From Rhododendron vialii (lineage: Eukaryota > Streptophyta > Magnoliopsida > Ericales > Ericaceae), in contig NC_080557.1 in the NCBI RefSeq assembly GCF_030253575.1, positions 45,584,501-45,648,500 of the forward strand: a stretch of 64,000 nucleotides of DNA, in the 5' to 3' direction. Made by a program: the position numbers and the translations under genes. The notes under the pieces are model-generated. The model had not been told where the DNA came from, did not search any database, and saw nothing but the letters and a program-made list of their open reading frames with translations. This document shows positions 35,275 to 46,602 of the stretch, in pieces (positions within the stretch are counted from its first letter, which is position 1; the number at the start of each line of letters is the position of its first letter).

Positions 35275-36377
35275 TTTGTCCTAGAAAATTACTAATACAC
35301 AACCATCTTCCACGTAGTATTTTTTTAATTAGACCTTTTTTACACGTGAAAGAATAATCTCACAATTTTACATAAACGACGACAAAAAGAAAAAGTAAGT
35401 TACTTTTCCGATTTCTCTCGCCGAGACGAAATAATAATCCACAAAAGTTTGGCGTAAAATTAATAAATGCGAAAAAAATTCAAATAATGACAACCCAACC
35501 CATTTTAAGTTAAGTTTAAAATAACGCAACCTAACTCTAAACTCAACGCAGATAAAATAAAAAAAAACAAAAAAAAACTCTAAACTTCCCTTTCCGACTT
35601 TCATTCGTGGGGCAGGCACGAAGAAAAAAAACTGAGCTCCTTGACAATGGAGAATTGGACTGGACCTGTTGGCTTTTTAATGGAATAACAAAAGTATATG
35701 GGTACTTTCCTAATTTCCTTTGTACAAAAAAAGAAGAAGAAGAAGAGTATATGTATACAAGAAGAGGGCAATACAGGTAATTATGTATAACAAAAGAACA
35801 GTATACAAGAAGAGGGCAATACGGGTAATTATCCTGGCGGATTGGACCTGTTGGCTTTTAAGCGAATTTACTAATCTAAAAGCGACTTCGTGGCCCCCCT
35901 CGCCTTATTAAATCAAAGATTGTAGCTAAACGGTTATCTCTTAGCTCTCTCACAAAAGAGATCAGAGTTCGAGTCTGTTTTAGGTGTTTGAGATTCAGAA
36001 TTATGAATAATTTATGAACCTCATGTGCATTAACTTACTAATTTTTCGGCTAATTTCCAATGATGTATAGTATAACATTGCAAATAAAATAAAATAAAAT
36101 AAAAAACTTACTATTATTATTGTACCTTAATATGACCCCAGCACGTTAGAAGGAGGGTCGGTTTCTTCCTATTTCAATCTGGAAAGTCCCTAGCTAGCTT
36201 GTAGGGTGGGATATTCCACTCGTCAATCAAAAGTCCTATCACATACTCTACTATTTTGCAAATCTTTATGCCAATTCATAAAGAAGAAGAAGACTGCTCC
36301 TATCCCAAGAGCGCCAAAGACTTGGCAGGAAACGGACCGTGATTTTGAACAGGAACAGACAATATGGACAAAAGGAA
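35275..36377. other. Intergenic with a possible SINE at 35925-36040
   Basis: 35925-36040 has an A-box-like gtagctaaacggttatctc and a B-box-like cagagttcgagtctg, then gtgcattaacttactaa, suggesting a tRNA-derived SINE. A direct repeat, gtatacaagaagagggcaatac (35753 and 35800), lies near 35750-35830. No gene. Confidence 0.45.
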
Positions 36378-37303
36378 TCCAAGGCCAAGAGGGTATTATC
36401 GCTCGGACGCCGAGTCCCTGCAGTGTCCAAAAAGGGCTGGAAACTGCAGCCTCCCAAAACGACGTTGTTTTGGGGGCAAGTTACACGGGGCCAAGGCAAG
36501 AGAAGGAAAAGTGGAGAACCTGAGGGGGAGGAAAATTATTCAGTGCTTTTGCCTCCATCAATTCTTATAAGCCCGCATCTTATTTTGTGTTCCCAACAAT
36601 CAATCTCTCTCCCAAACCCGCTTCCTCTTTCTTTCTTTCTCCATTATTCTCTCAAAGCTCCCCCCTCCAGAAAATAGTTCACCAATTGTGTCCATTTTTA
36701 AGACCTTGAAAACGATTTTCGTCTATTTTTGGCTACATCAAGTTAGAACATAGGAATAAGGAACAAATTCATCCAAAAAAAACTGAATCGTCCACATTTG
36801 ATCGGTCAAAGAGTAGTCTAGATTGATTGTTGGAAGAATTTGTAATTATATGATTGGATGTTTTGTGAGGTTATTTTGTTGATACTGCACATGATTTGCA
36901 AAGAGAGAGAGAGAGAGAGAGAGAGATTGAGAGAATGGGTTTTTCACTCCGTTTCTTAGATGCCATTCTTGAAACTTGGGAGTTGAGAAATTAAAAGAGG
37001 AACAGAGGGGAATGAGAAAACAGATGGATTTTTGTGGGTTTGGTGATTGGGTTTCAGGGAAATGCATGCGTTTGGGGGAGAGAGAGATTTAAGGATAAAA
37101 AAAGATGCGGGCTTACAAGAATTGGAAAAGGCAAAAGCATTGTATAATTTTTCTCCCCCTCACGTTTTTCACTCTTCCTCCTCCTGCCTTGGCCGAGTGT
37201 AACTTGCCCCCAAAATGACGTCGTTTTGAGGGACTGCAGTTTCCAGTCCTTTTTGGGCACTGTAGGGACTCGGCGTCCATTATCGCCCATTCTTGGAAGG
37301 TCA
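36378..37303. repeat. Inverted duplication of a promoter-like segment
   Basis: The arms (about 36378-36640 and 37060-37303) are inverted copies at clearly high but imperfect identity. Both carry ggacgccgagtccct, the palindrome-like caaaacgacgt(c/t), cattttgggggcaagttaca, a TATA-like ttctt(a/g)taagcccgcatct and a CT-rich leader. The roughly 420-bp spacer contains a GA run (36902-36924). On the minus strand an ATG (36966) opens a short frame that I could not match to any family. Confidence 0.7.
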
Positions 37304-37525
37304 TTGCGTGGTCAAGAGACGATCATGGTGCGTAAGAGATATTTTTGAGATGTCGAACTGTGGCGCTAGAGTAATTGACCTACGGAAGAAGCATTCCCCT
37401 TGCTTATTTGGTGTAACTAGAGGCAAAATAGGAGTAATATTATATACGAGATCTGTGACAATGGGCATTTTATTTAATTTTTTGTAGTCGGATTATATGC
37501 AAATTGGAAGTCAATGGCAATTGTT

Positions 37526-38319
37526 GGAAATTTGGACGCGGGGCTCTGCTGTGCCTCATGGCATAGTACCTCCTACCCACACCCAAAACGGTATTGTTTT
37601 GAAGGAAAAAATATTTTAGCCTTCCTATTTGCAATCAAATAGAGCAGAAAATGTAATTATAAAAGTCTTAGAAATAAAATTTAATTATATCTCTTTAGAA
37701 TGATATGATCAGAATAATAAGACTTCACACTGGTTCAAACGAATTGAAAATTGGAGCAAATAATTTTTTAACTGTATTTTTAATATATAAACAGCCTACA
37801 AAAATTAAGTGCTCCAATTTTTAACCCGTTTGAACAAGTGCGAATATCTTATTATTCTGAACATATTATTCAAAATGATCATAATTAACTTTTGTCTCTA
37901 GAACTCTCATAATCTGCTCTTTATTTAGGATCCTGTGGAACATAAATATGATTATTAGAGCCTTAAATGCAAAAGTTAATTATGTCTTTTTAGAATAATA
38001 TGTTTAGAATAATAAGATATTCGCATTTATTCAAACGGATTAAAAATTGGAGCACTTAATTTTTGTAGGCTGTTTATATATTAAAAATACAGTTGAAAAA
38101 TTATCTACTCCAATTTTCAATCCGTTTGAACCGGTGTGAAGATCATATTATTCTAAAGAGACATAATTAAATTTTATCTCTAAGGCTCTTATAATCACGT
38201 TTCTGCTCCATAATATTACAAATAGGCAGGCCAAAAAAAAATTTTCCTTCAAAATTTGGGTGTGGGTAGGGGGTACTATGCTAGGAGGCACAGCAAAGCC
38301 CCTGCGTCCCGGAAATTTG
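37526..38319. mobile_element. Mutator-like foldback element, 776 bp, 9-bp target duplication
   Basis: The element 37535-38310 is an almost complete inverted repeat. The left end gacgcggggctctgctgtgc with cctacccacacccaaa pairs with the right tttgggtgtgggtaggggg and gcacagcaaagcccctgcgtcc. The inner arms (ggcctccaat-type ttaattatatctctttagaatgata) also pair, around a centre near 37920. The target duplication ggaaatttg is at 37526-37534 and 38311-38319. No transposase is encoded. Confidence 0.93.
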
Positions 38320-38376
38320 TACCAGTGGTAGAATTGTCTCTTAACTGGTGCTTTTTAAGTGTATAAAATAAGAGAA

Positions 38377-38517
38377 ATTTCTAAAATTTGCTCAATGGGC
38401 TGATAATAATAATTGTGTGAATGTGTATTAAAGAGTATAAAAAATAACATAAATACATATTTTCTTTGTCTTCTAATGTGCTTATCGTCAGCCCAGTGAG
38501 CTGACAATAGCAAGACC
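38377..38517 (-). mobile_element. Small MITE, gtcagccca family
   Basis: Ends aaaatttgctcaatgggctg and cagtgagctgacaatagcaagacc, with the interior tgtgtgaatgtgtattaaagagtat. A second copy at about 42112-42262 is in the opposite orientation. Confidence 0.8.
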
Positions 38518-38762
38518 AAAAATAAAATAATATTATTTTACCTACTTTCAGATGTTGCTGTCGTCCGATTTTCACTAAAAGTTAGAAGTAAGAAACACGT
38601 ACGGTTAATTTTTTTTTACTACAATTTGCAGCCAAACAAGCAGTGGCTTGACCACTTCTTTAGAACGTGTCAATGGTTCTTATTCATCTGACCATTTCCT
38701 GTCACATAATTTCATCATCTAAAATCATTTCAATATTTCCTTTTGGGTTAGGTATTACTCCT

Positions 38763-39179
38763 ATTTTGTAACGGAGGCGGGGGGCTGCTGCCCCAAGGGG
38801 GCAGCAGCGTGCTGCTGTCCCGGCTTTCCGGGCCCGCTCCGGTCTCGCTCCGATGATCTGAAACGTTCATTTTGTAGAGCTCGTCGAGTAGAATAACTAT
38901 GCAAAAAATCAACTTAATTGAATATCATTAAGTGACTGATCGGAGCCCATATAACTCTCGGTCTATGGGTTACAATGGATTTGATTCAGTGTTTCGGATT
39001 CATTCTTTTTAAGATAAAAAGATTCCGATCAGGCATTTAATGATATCCAATTAAGCTGATTTTTTACATAGTTATTCTACTCGACGAGTTATATAAAGTG
39101 AACGTTTCAAATCATCGGAGCGAGACCGGAGCGGGCCCGAAAAGCCGGGGCAGCAGCCCCCCGCCTCCCATTTTGTAAC
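38763..39179. mobile_element. GC-rich-ended foldback MITE, Mutator-like, 10-bp target duplication
   Basis: The element about 38773-39169 starts ggaggcggggggctgctgcc and ends ggcagcagccccccgcctccc. The long arms pair through gggcccgctccggtctcgct and cgagtagaataactatg. The direct repeat attttgtaac lies at 38763-38772 and 39170-39179. The left arm has an extra GC-rich loop (ccccaagggggcagcagcgtgctgctg). Confidence 0.9.
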
Positions 39180-41253
39180 CCACCATCTCATATAGGAGGC
39201 TTGACTACTTGGTAAGTCTCATCATTATTTTAGGTTTAGTGCATATAATATTTTTCTCATCCGTCCATAGACGTCAATGGCAATTATCAAAAATACTATT
39301 TCGACAACAAACATAAGAAAAATGAGTTGTTTTCCATAGTGGGTATTTATGGACTAAAAATGCCGAAAATATCGTCTATACATAACGTGAACTCGTCTTT
39401 ATTGGCTCCACGGGGCATACGTGGAAATTTACTTGAAAAATGAAATTCACTAATAATTATTTATTTATTTTTGTTTATTCCTTAACATCAGCGGAGCAAC
39501 TCAAACCAGCTGAATGAGAACATCTATATCTAGGGTAGAAAATTTCTAAAAATGAGACATTGTCATAACCGTAAATCAGCCGTTCAAAATATGCTTCTAA
39601 TAGTCATTTTCTAAAAAATTACCTCATTCGAATATCAGCAAGGATTATTCATTCAATGTTTATCTTCGAGAATTCCGGAACAAAAATTGATCAAGCTAAA
39701 TTTTTTTTTTGCAAAAAATCTTGAAATAACGTTTAAGACAATTAAACGACCCACATCATTAGTCTGAGACTCCAAAATGAGTCAAATCTATACCAATGGT
39801 GGATCTATAGCTAGGCTCTGTGGGATCCCCCACTCTAGCGGGGAGTACTTATCCAGGAGCAAGTACAAATTTTCCCAAGATCCAAAAAAAAAAAAAAAAG
39901 TACAAAAGTTCCCATGTGAGGTGAGTCACAGGATCAATTTTGCTCAAAAGAAAAAATAAATCTTAAATAAAACCTGCTTGCTTACGTGGCGCATAGTCGT
40001 CGGGATATTTGGAAGCAATGTTTAGAAGAGGCACGTCTCACGGGATCAATATCGACGGTTGAGATCCGAGGAGAGTTGTTCGGTGCAATCCCGGGCGTTG
40101 GATGCATGGAAAACATTTTGTCCGTAACACCGCCGTAACAGACGGGAATCTAAAACGAATGGAGTTCACGTGTGTTCAAGATCAACTACACACACAAAAA
40201 AAAAGAAAAGAAAAGGAATGTACCCAAAAAAAGAAAAAAGAAAAGGAGTTCACGTGTTGACGTAAGTGAGAGAAAAAGTGAGCCGACAATTTGTAGTCCA
40301 ATGACATTTTCTCGCCTCTTCCATATGAAAGGTGATAATTTGATTCTCGTTAGGAGCGCGAGTACTTGGTGTGATGATTGATACTTTTTGGACTCGTCTA
40401 ACCCATATGCCGATTGGGGCTTACGGTATCCCTTCTACGTACACTTAGGAATAGACTAGATATTTATCGAGTGGGAAAAAAACAAAAGAAGAGAGAGAGA
40501 GAGGGGGGCCCGGGGGGGTGCGGAAGAGGGAAAGTACGTCTCCAAAAGCCGAGGAAAGGTGATTGGCATTGGGCTTTTCTTTGGTTGGCCCGTTTTGGGG
40601 TTTTTGTTTTTGGTTGGTCTAAAAGGGAAAGAACTTTGGACTCTTATAATCAGTACAATTAGATGGGCCTATGTAAAAAGGAAGTCGCTGGTTTGACGTG
40701 AGCAGCCCTTTGGACTTTCACAACTGAACAATTCGCAAAAGGGATTGGGCTCACCAGGTTTCATTTGGAATCTACATCCGGAGGGCTAGGGGTGCAAACG
40801 AGCCGAACCTGGTTCATTTATTAAGGTTCCGTTCTGTTTTGAATTATTTATTCGTCTCGATGAGATGAATTATATAAGTTTTTTTTTTTTTTTTACTTCC
40901 ACCCAAAAAATTTGAAAAATAATCAAATTTTCAGCAGGGGAAAAAAAAACCTCTTGGAAATTCTTCGACGAAGATTACATTTTAATTGTGATGCAGAGAC
41001 CGTGTTTATAGCCAAAGTGATTTGCGTTTGAGACTTCCGAGCTTTAGTTTTATCACGGGATATCCAAAGTGATTTGCGTTTGAACCAAAGAGATTTTTAG
41101 AATGCTTGCCTCCACAAAAGAAATTTAACAACCGTTTTTCTCAACAGTTAAAGCGTGCTTTCGGTCTGCTCAGCTTGTCAATTTCCGACCAAAAGAAGAG
41201 TTTTGTCCCGTTATTATTACTGCTACTGCGTGGTTATCAAGACATGAGACTAG
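39180..41253. other. Intergenic, no gene seen
   Basis: Mixed intergenic DNA. 40785-40870 (ggggtgcaaacgagccgaac) is a left-end fragment of the repeat at 41254-41814. A G-rich patch, ggggggcccggggggg, is at 40503-40518. No coding frame recognised. Confidence 0.4.
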
Positions 41254-41594
41254 TAGGCCTGCAAACGAGCCGAGCCGCTCGGCTCGTTAGTGACTCGTTC
41301 AAGCTCGGCGCAGAAGTTAAACGAACGAGCTCGAGTCGATTTTTTCAGTTCGTTTTGTAAATGAGCCGAGCTCGAGTTAGGATAAGCTCGGCTCGAGTTG
41401 GCTCATGAGCCAGGTATATATACTTAGTTTATGATTTTTATTGTTATTTCTTAATTTGTTCTTTTCGTTTTTACTTTTCAGTCAACAAAAGGAGGCGAGA
41501 GCACACGCACACCAGTGCACCCCCGCTCCATAGGAAAATGAAAGATATATACCTTCACAATTAAAATATTTTTGGTTGTATTAGGCCTATGTGA

Positions 41595-41650
<56 letters not shown>

Positions 41651-41814
41651 TTTTCGTTAGTTCGTGAACAAGCTCGAGTTTGAGTCAAGCTAAGGCCCGC
41701 TCGGCTCGGGCTCGACTCATTAAGTTTTTACTAAGCTCGAGCTCGGGTTCGTTAAAAAATTAATAAACAAGCTTAAATACTGTAAAGCTCGACTTGACTC
41801 GTTTGCAGCCCTAC
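41254..41814. mobile_element. hAT-like gctgcaaacgag repeat with internal (AT)n
   Basis: Left end aggcctgcaaacgagccgag; right end cgactcgtttgcagccct-like (gacttgactcgtttgcagcc). The interior is rich in gctcgag and gagccgagctcg words on both arms, around an (AT)25 microsatellite (41597-41646). The TAGGGCTGCAAACGAG-type terminus is a common non-autonomous repeat in plants; hAT assignment is tentative because no clean 8-bp duplication is visible. Confidence 0.65.
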
Positions 41815-42051
41815 TTACTTACTGGAGTAGTATTTTACTTTCTCTCAAGGTTTTCGATTTGAAAAGGTGAAATCAACTCTTTTCAACCCATGAAAGATCA
41901 TCAGCTCTCCAAACTTGGTTGAGATTCTCGTAAGAGTCGCAAGCTTAGCTGGGCACTTTTCTTTTTTTAATAAAAAGGAAAAAATTTGATTCGTGCTCGT
42001 GCACAATGGATTCATCCTTCCATTTTCTCTTGTTTAGGTAGTCTCCCAGCC

Positions 42052-42444
42052 GGCTCCGTTCCGGAACTTAAAAAAAAAATTTATTTTTTATGATGGCAAT
42101 TTTAAATTAAAAAATCGGTCTTGCTATTGTCAGCCCACTGGGCTGACAATAAACACACTAAAAGACAAGGAAAACACGTATTTCTGTGTACTTTATACAC
42201 CCTTTAATACACATTCACACATTCATTATTGTCAGCCCATTGGGCTGATTTTAGAATTTTCCTTAAAAAATTATAAATTTATTGAAATTTAAAAATATGC
42301 AATATGGATCTTGTTTGAAAGATTTTGATGAAATTTTTTATACAATGTAAAAAAAATTAAAAAATTATTATTTATTTATTTTATTTTTAAGTTTAAATAT
42401 ATAAAATAAATTATTTATTTTTTAAAAAAATTTCTGAAACGGGC
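42052..42444. mobile_element. Tourist-like MITE carrying a nested gtcagccca MITE
   Basis: Left end ggctccgttccggaac, right end tttctgaaacgggcc. At about 42112-42262 it is interrupted by ggtcttgctattgtcagccc...cagcccattgggctga, the same small MITE seen alone at 38377-38517. Nested order: Tourist-like first, small MITE second. Confidence 0.82.
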
Positions 42445-42742
42445 CTAATTGATTTCTTTGGCAGACATAGACAGCAAACTTTTGGAATGGAGAAAAATGG
42501 GAATGATGGAGTAATTACTTGGGAATGGTGGGGTCACAAGACTCACAACCATTGCCTTTAATTGCAAGTGGTGATAAGTCTGACACGGGCTGTGAGAGCA
42601 GGTGAAGGCCGCAGCCGAAAAATCATTTTGATGGCCGCCGGAATTCCCGGCAACCGCCCTCTGAGCGGCCAATCGAAAGGGAGGTTTAGCTTGTCAATTT
42701 CGAGCCGCAAAAATTAACAACCGCCTTTTGACGCGGCTCTTA

Positions 42743-42930
42743 GGCCCCTTTCAGAACACCTTCTTAAAAAATAAATACTTATTTCACATTTTTAAACTCA
42801 AAAATAATGTAAATGAAAAATAATTTTTCAATTTTTTTTTGCACTATATAAAATATCTCAATGAGATCTATCAAACAAGATCCATAGTGATCGAAAAATA
42901 AGTACTTATTTATCATTTCGAAACGGGATC
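42743..42930. mobile_element. Tourist-like MITE with TTA target duplication
   Basis: ggcccctttcagaacacctt at left, cgaaacgggatc at right, TTA at 42740-42742 and 42931-42933. The internal taaaaaataaatacttat and tgagatctatcaaacaagatcc are shared with the family. Confidence 0.88.
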
Positions 42931-42933
42931 TTA

Positions 42934-43550
42934 TTGAAACCCATTTCCAAGCATGCATATCTACGATGATTACCTGGAACTTTGGGGTGTTCGAACAAAT
43001 AAGCCAAAGTGGCTTATTTTTCGTCATTATTCAAATTTTTTTTCGTATCACTTGATTTATTCTCATTTTTTTTAGGAATTATTGCATCTTCATGACGAGA
43101 GAAATCTAAAAAATATAAAAATTTGATCGAAATCCAATATTTTTTGAATAAAGACGAAAAAAGTGGCTTATTGGCTTATTTTTGTTTTTATGTGGATTTG
43201 TTTGGCTTATTTTTTGCGGGAAAGCCAATGATTTTTTTGTCCAAACAAGCCCTAAATTCTCATATCGTCCCTCGCATGTAAAAAAGTGTATGCAGAAGAA
43301 ATGAAAAAAAAGGTGTGTAAATGATTAAAGAGAGGGTGTAAAAATCATTTTTCAAAGTTATATCATTAATAGAGTGGAAGTTAGTTGTTTTCGTCTCGTA
43401 CTCCTTGCATCAAGTGAAGGTTCAAACTCGAGAGTAGTCTCATCCCCTTTCTCCTAAACTAGTAAGTTAGGATTTGTCTTGTCCAAAGAAAATGTATGTC
43501 TTTTTTTTTTTAACAGAAAATACTCTGTATAGTACTACGTATGTCAATAG
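42934..43550. other. Intergenic, possible SINE and half-MITE
   Basis: 43365-43470 has a B-box-like aaggttcaaactcg followed by ctagtaagttagga, which may be a SINE relic. 43295-43355 resembles half of the 12668-12802 MITE. No gene. Confidence 0.35.
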
Positions 43551-43560
43551 ACCAAAAAAA

Positions 43561-43640
43561 CACACCTCAGCCACATTCCTCTCACATACAGGTGGGGTCT
43601 GTTCCAGTATGTGAGAGAGATGTGGCTGAGGTGTGCCACA
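43561..43640. repeat. Short foldback: cacacctcagccaca palindrome
   Basis: The left arm cacacctcagccaca plus tctcacata pairs with the right tatgtgagaga plus tgtggctgaggtgtg, around a short loop. About 75 bp. Confidence 0.85.
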
Positions 43641-43920
43641 CCGATGTGCCTCTAGCATTTTTGTTATACTACATTAAAAATTGTAAAAAAAATGTACCAA
43701 GTGTTTTAGTTTAGTAGAAACACAACAGTACTAGTTTTTTATTTCAAGTTTTGAGTCGACACTACTCGTTTTGGATTTTGAGAAAGGTTTTTAAAAGTAA
43801 TGAATGATGAGAGATAGAATAAGAAAATTTATTGAAAATCATGCGCAGAAATTTTGAGACCCCAAACGAACAAACCCGAAAAGAGTTTTAAAGCCTATGC
43901 ATTCTTTTTTTTTATTTTGT

Positions 43921-44194
43921 GCATACCGATGTTCTAAACTATCAATAAAGAAAGTATTGTAATGTGCACATAAATTGATTTGAGCCTCTAGGTCTGTTAT
44001 CTCTGATGTCATTTGACTTTGATTTGCGGGCATGATTTTACAACAAAACGTCCTTGTAGCTCCTCAATTCTTGGAGGTTTAGGGGGGCCACTGTTTTAAT
44101 GGTATTGACAAAGGTTAAGTCTGACTCCAATCATCTCAGTCCATACCTCCAATAATTGAGGACTAGATGAGTTATATTATGTTGTTGTTGTTGT
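43921..44194 (+). mobile_element. Short RTE-like/SINE-like element, second copy
   Basis: Starts gcataccgatgttct, exactly where the 10851-11157 element starts, and ends in gttgttgttgttgta. Shares ttttacaacaaaacgtcctt, gtagctcctc, ttggaggtttaggggggcca and gaggactagatgagtt. It is internally shortened (the region near 44105-44120 lacks about 30 bases). No clear target duplication. Confidence 0.85.
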
Positions 44195-45404
44195 ATCAGG
44201 CCCAGGCCCCCCTTCTTTTTGGTCATGGCAGAACACGCCTGTTGGAACCCAAAAGGGCAATGAAGGGAGAAACTATTGGGCCGTAGCCTTGACTTATGGG
44301 CTATACAGCCTATACTCGTGAGCGGGCGGGTCTTTTTATTAGTAGTATACTATTCCCCCTCGGCCTCCTCGATTTGGTGTTTGCGATGGGACTCGGGAGG
44401 AGCCACGAATAGAGACACGCGCCTAAAAGAATGGGAATAACGTTAAAAAAAAGAAATATTCTACTACAACTCCAATTTAAAAGGCCGTGTTGGGGGTCCC
44501 ACACCTGCCCGAACCTGCACAACAACAGAGGTCGCCTGTCTGTCTGTCTGTCTGTCTGTCTGTCTTATGTATGTCGCAGTCCCCCAAGTACAGTACAAGA
44601 TAAACACTTCCTATTGAAGTTTCCCTCCACAGCGGAGGCAAAGAGGTTCAAAGCGGCTAGAAATGGCAATTCAACCCGTTCCGTTACGATCGTGGCGGAT
44701 TTTTATTATATTTTTGGAGGTCAAGGGACGACGGCAGAAATTCTAATCACAAGAAAGATTGGTAGGAAACTATACAAAGAAAATGTATTTGAGCTCATTT
44801 TGGATCTCATAAAAATTGAGAAAAATTTTCATAAATTTTTAAATATTATTTTATGAAATCCTGTAAAAAAATCAGCTCCAACGAATATCGGTAAGTATTA
44901 CTTTTAAATTCGTTGAGGCGAAACTGCTCAAACGCATTTTTCCTTACATGATTCTCTGCAAATCTTGCTTGCGAATAGCATGGCTCTAACTATTTCTTCC
45001 ATTTTAATTTTAGATAATAGATTTTGGTTAAATTATAGTAGTAATAGTTATTTCATATGAAAATGATAATACCAAAACTGTTTTTGTTAGTGTCAAAATT
45101 CTAATGCACAAAAGGTTTGTACCATGTAGAATGTACAATTTTTTTATACATTAAAGTTTTGACACCAATAAAAATAATTTTGGCATTACCTCTAAAACTT
45201 TTATTGTTTGTACCCACTTATTTTAGAATCTATGACATTTTCTCAATTGAAAAAAAATAAGTGGGGGCAGGGCTGAGGTACCCATAAATTACCCGGTCCG
45301 GGTTTGGGGAGGGGCTAACTTTTCAGGTCGGGGTGTGCAAAACCCGCCCCGCCCCTTGCCATTCCTATTCAAGCCCCACGGGAGGCGAATTTGGGGTTCA
45401 GGGC
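44195..45404. other. Intergenic with a CTGT microsatellite and half of a foldback
   Basis: 44536-44564 is (CTGT)7. 44780-44915 carries one arm (aaattttcataaatttttaa, attattttatgaaatcctg, atatcggtaagtattact) of the foldback family at 53678-53991, without its partner arm. No gene. Confidence 0.6.
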
Positions 45405-46185
45405 TATAGACAGCCTTTAAATCCCCTTTTGACTAACATACTAAGGCTCCGTTCCAGAAACCTTCTTAAAAAATAAGTACTTATTTTGTCATTTCTCATT
45501 CAAAAACAAGAAGGGTCATTCCACAAAATTCAAATAAAAAGTTTCTTTCACATTTTTAAATTCAAAAATAATGCAAATGAAAAAAAAAAGTTCAATTTTT
45601 TTTGCATCGTATTAAAGATGTCAATGAGATCTATCAAACAAGATTCATAGTGATAGGAAAATTATTTGCGTAAACATATAATTTTTGAGTTTGAAGTTGC
45701 CTCATACAAAAAATAAGACTGTTGCTATGATAATGGGCGCCGGCGGAGGGAAATCGTACCGGCGGCCACGCCGGGCCGTATCCGGCCACCGAACGGCCGA
45801 TCCGAGCCGTCCAAAAATTCTATAAAAAAAACGAGGGGGCCTTCGCGAGAATCAACGGCATCCGAGGTGTGTAGGGTGCTTGATCCGAGCACTCTTTTTC
45901 CTTGTAGGGTGCTTGATCATATATACACGGAAAATGGGTGCTCAGATCAAGCACCCTACACACCTCGGATGGCCGGAGACGGCCGGGCGCGGCTGCCGGT
46001 ATGATTTCCCTCCCTGGTCGGTCGGTACCTATATAAATTCTTCCAAAATAAGTAGCAGCCTTCTTATTTTCAAGAACAAGCCTTCTTATTACACAAAAAA
46101 TAAGTTCTTATTTCGTTTCTGGAACGGGCTCTAATATCCTATTAACCCGCTGACGCATACAATATTGGAAGAAAAAAAAAGTGTA
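45405..46185 (+). mobile_element. SINE family S2 copy interrupted by a composite Tourist element
   Basis: 45405-45444 (ttttgactaacatactaa) and 46132-46185 (taatatcctattaacccgctgacgcatacaatattgg) are collinear with the 3' half of the S2 SINE at 8628-8775. The interruption is the transposon 45445-46131. The TAA at the junction is duplicated. Confidence 0.8.
45445..46131. mobile_element. Composite Tourist-like element, copy 1 (687 bp, TAA duplication)
   Basis: Left end ggctccgttccagaaacctt, right end gtttctggaacgggctc, TAA at 45442-45444 and 46132-46134. Inside the Tourist sequence is a GC-rich inverted-repeat module (about 45735-46015) with gccgggccgt, cgatccgagccgtccaaaaa, gcatccgaggtgtgtagggt and its complement. 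Its right arm is shortened relative to copy 2. Confidence 0.88.
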
Positions 46186-46602
46186 AAAAACAAATACTAT
46201 TTTTTTTTGGGTCAAACGGAAAATTTAAAAACAAATACTATTACTACTACACAAAAATGGCTTATCCCCTCTTGTGCAGGAATTGTACACTGCAGTTTTG
46301 GGCCCTGCTGTTTTATAGTAAATCACGAATGAATTTAACATTGGGTATCGAATTTTGGGTATTTATTGGCTATTGTTGGATCACTCATTCGGTAAAATCT
46401 TTGATAGTTAGCAACTATAGTTCAATTGTCATGTCCAACGTGTGAAGAAATATCACTAAAAAAAAAAAAGGAAGCAAATTCTCTATCGCTCTCTCCCATG
46501 ATCTAAGAATACGATGATTGTCAAACTGACATCCTTTAAAAAAAAAAAAAAAAACCCTACTTTTCAAGTCATTTTTTATGATGAGTGTTAGGCGAATATT
46601 AA

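Noticed and set aside
36206..36677. Overlapping plus-strand frames of about 70-110 codons
   Set aside because: They fall in the inverted promoter-like repeat; the partner copy does not conserve any of the frames.
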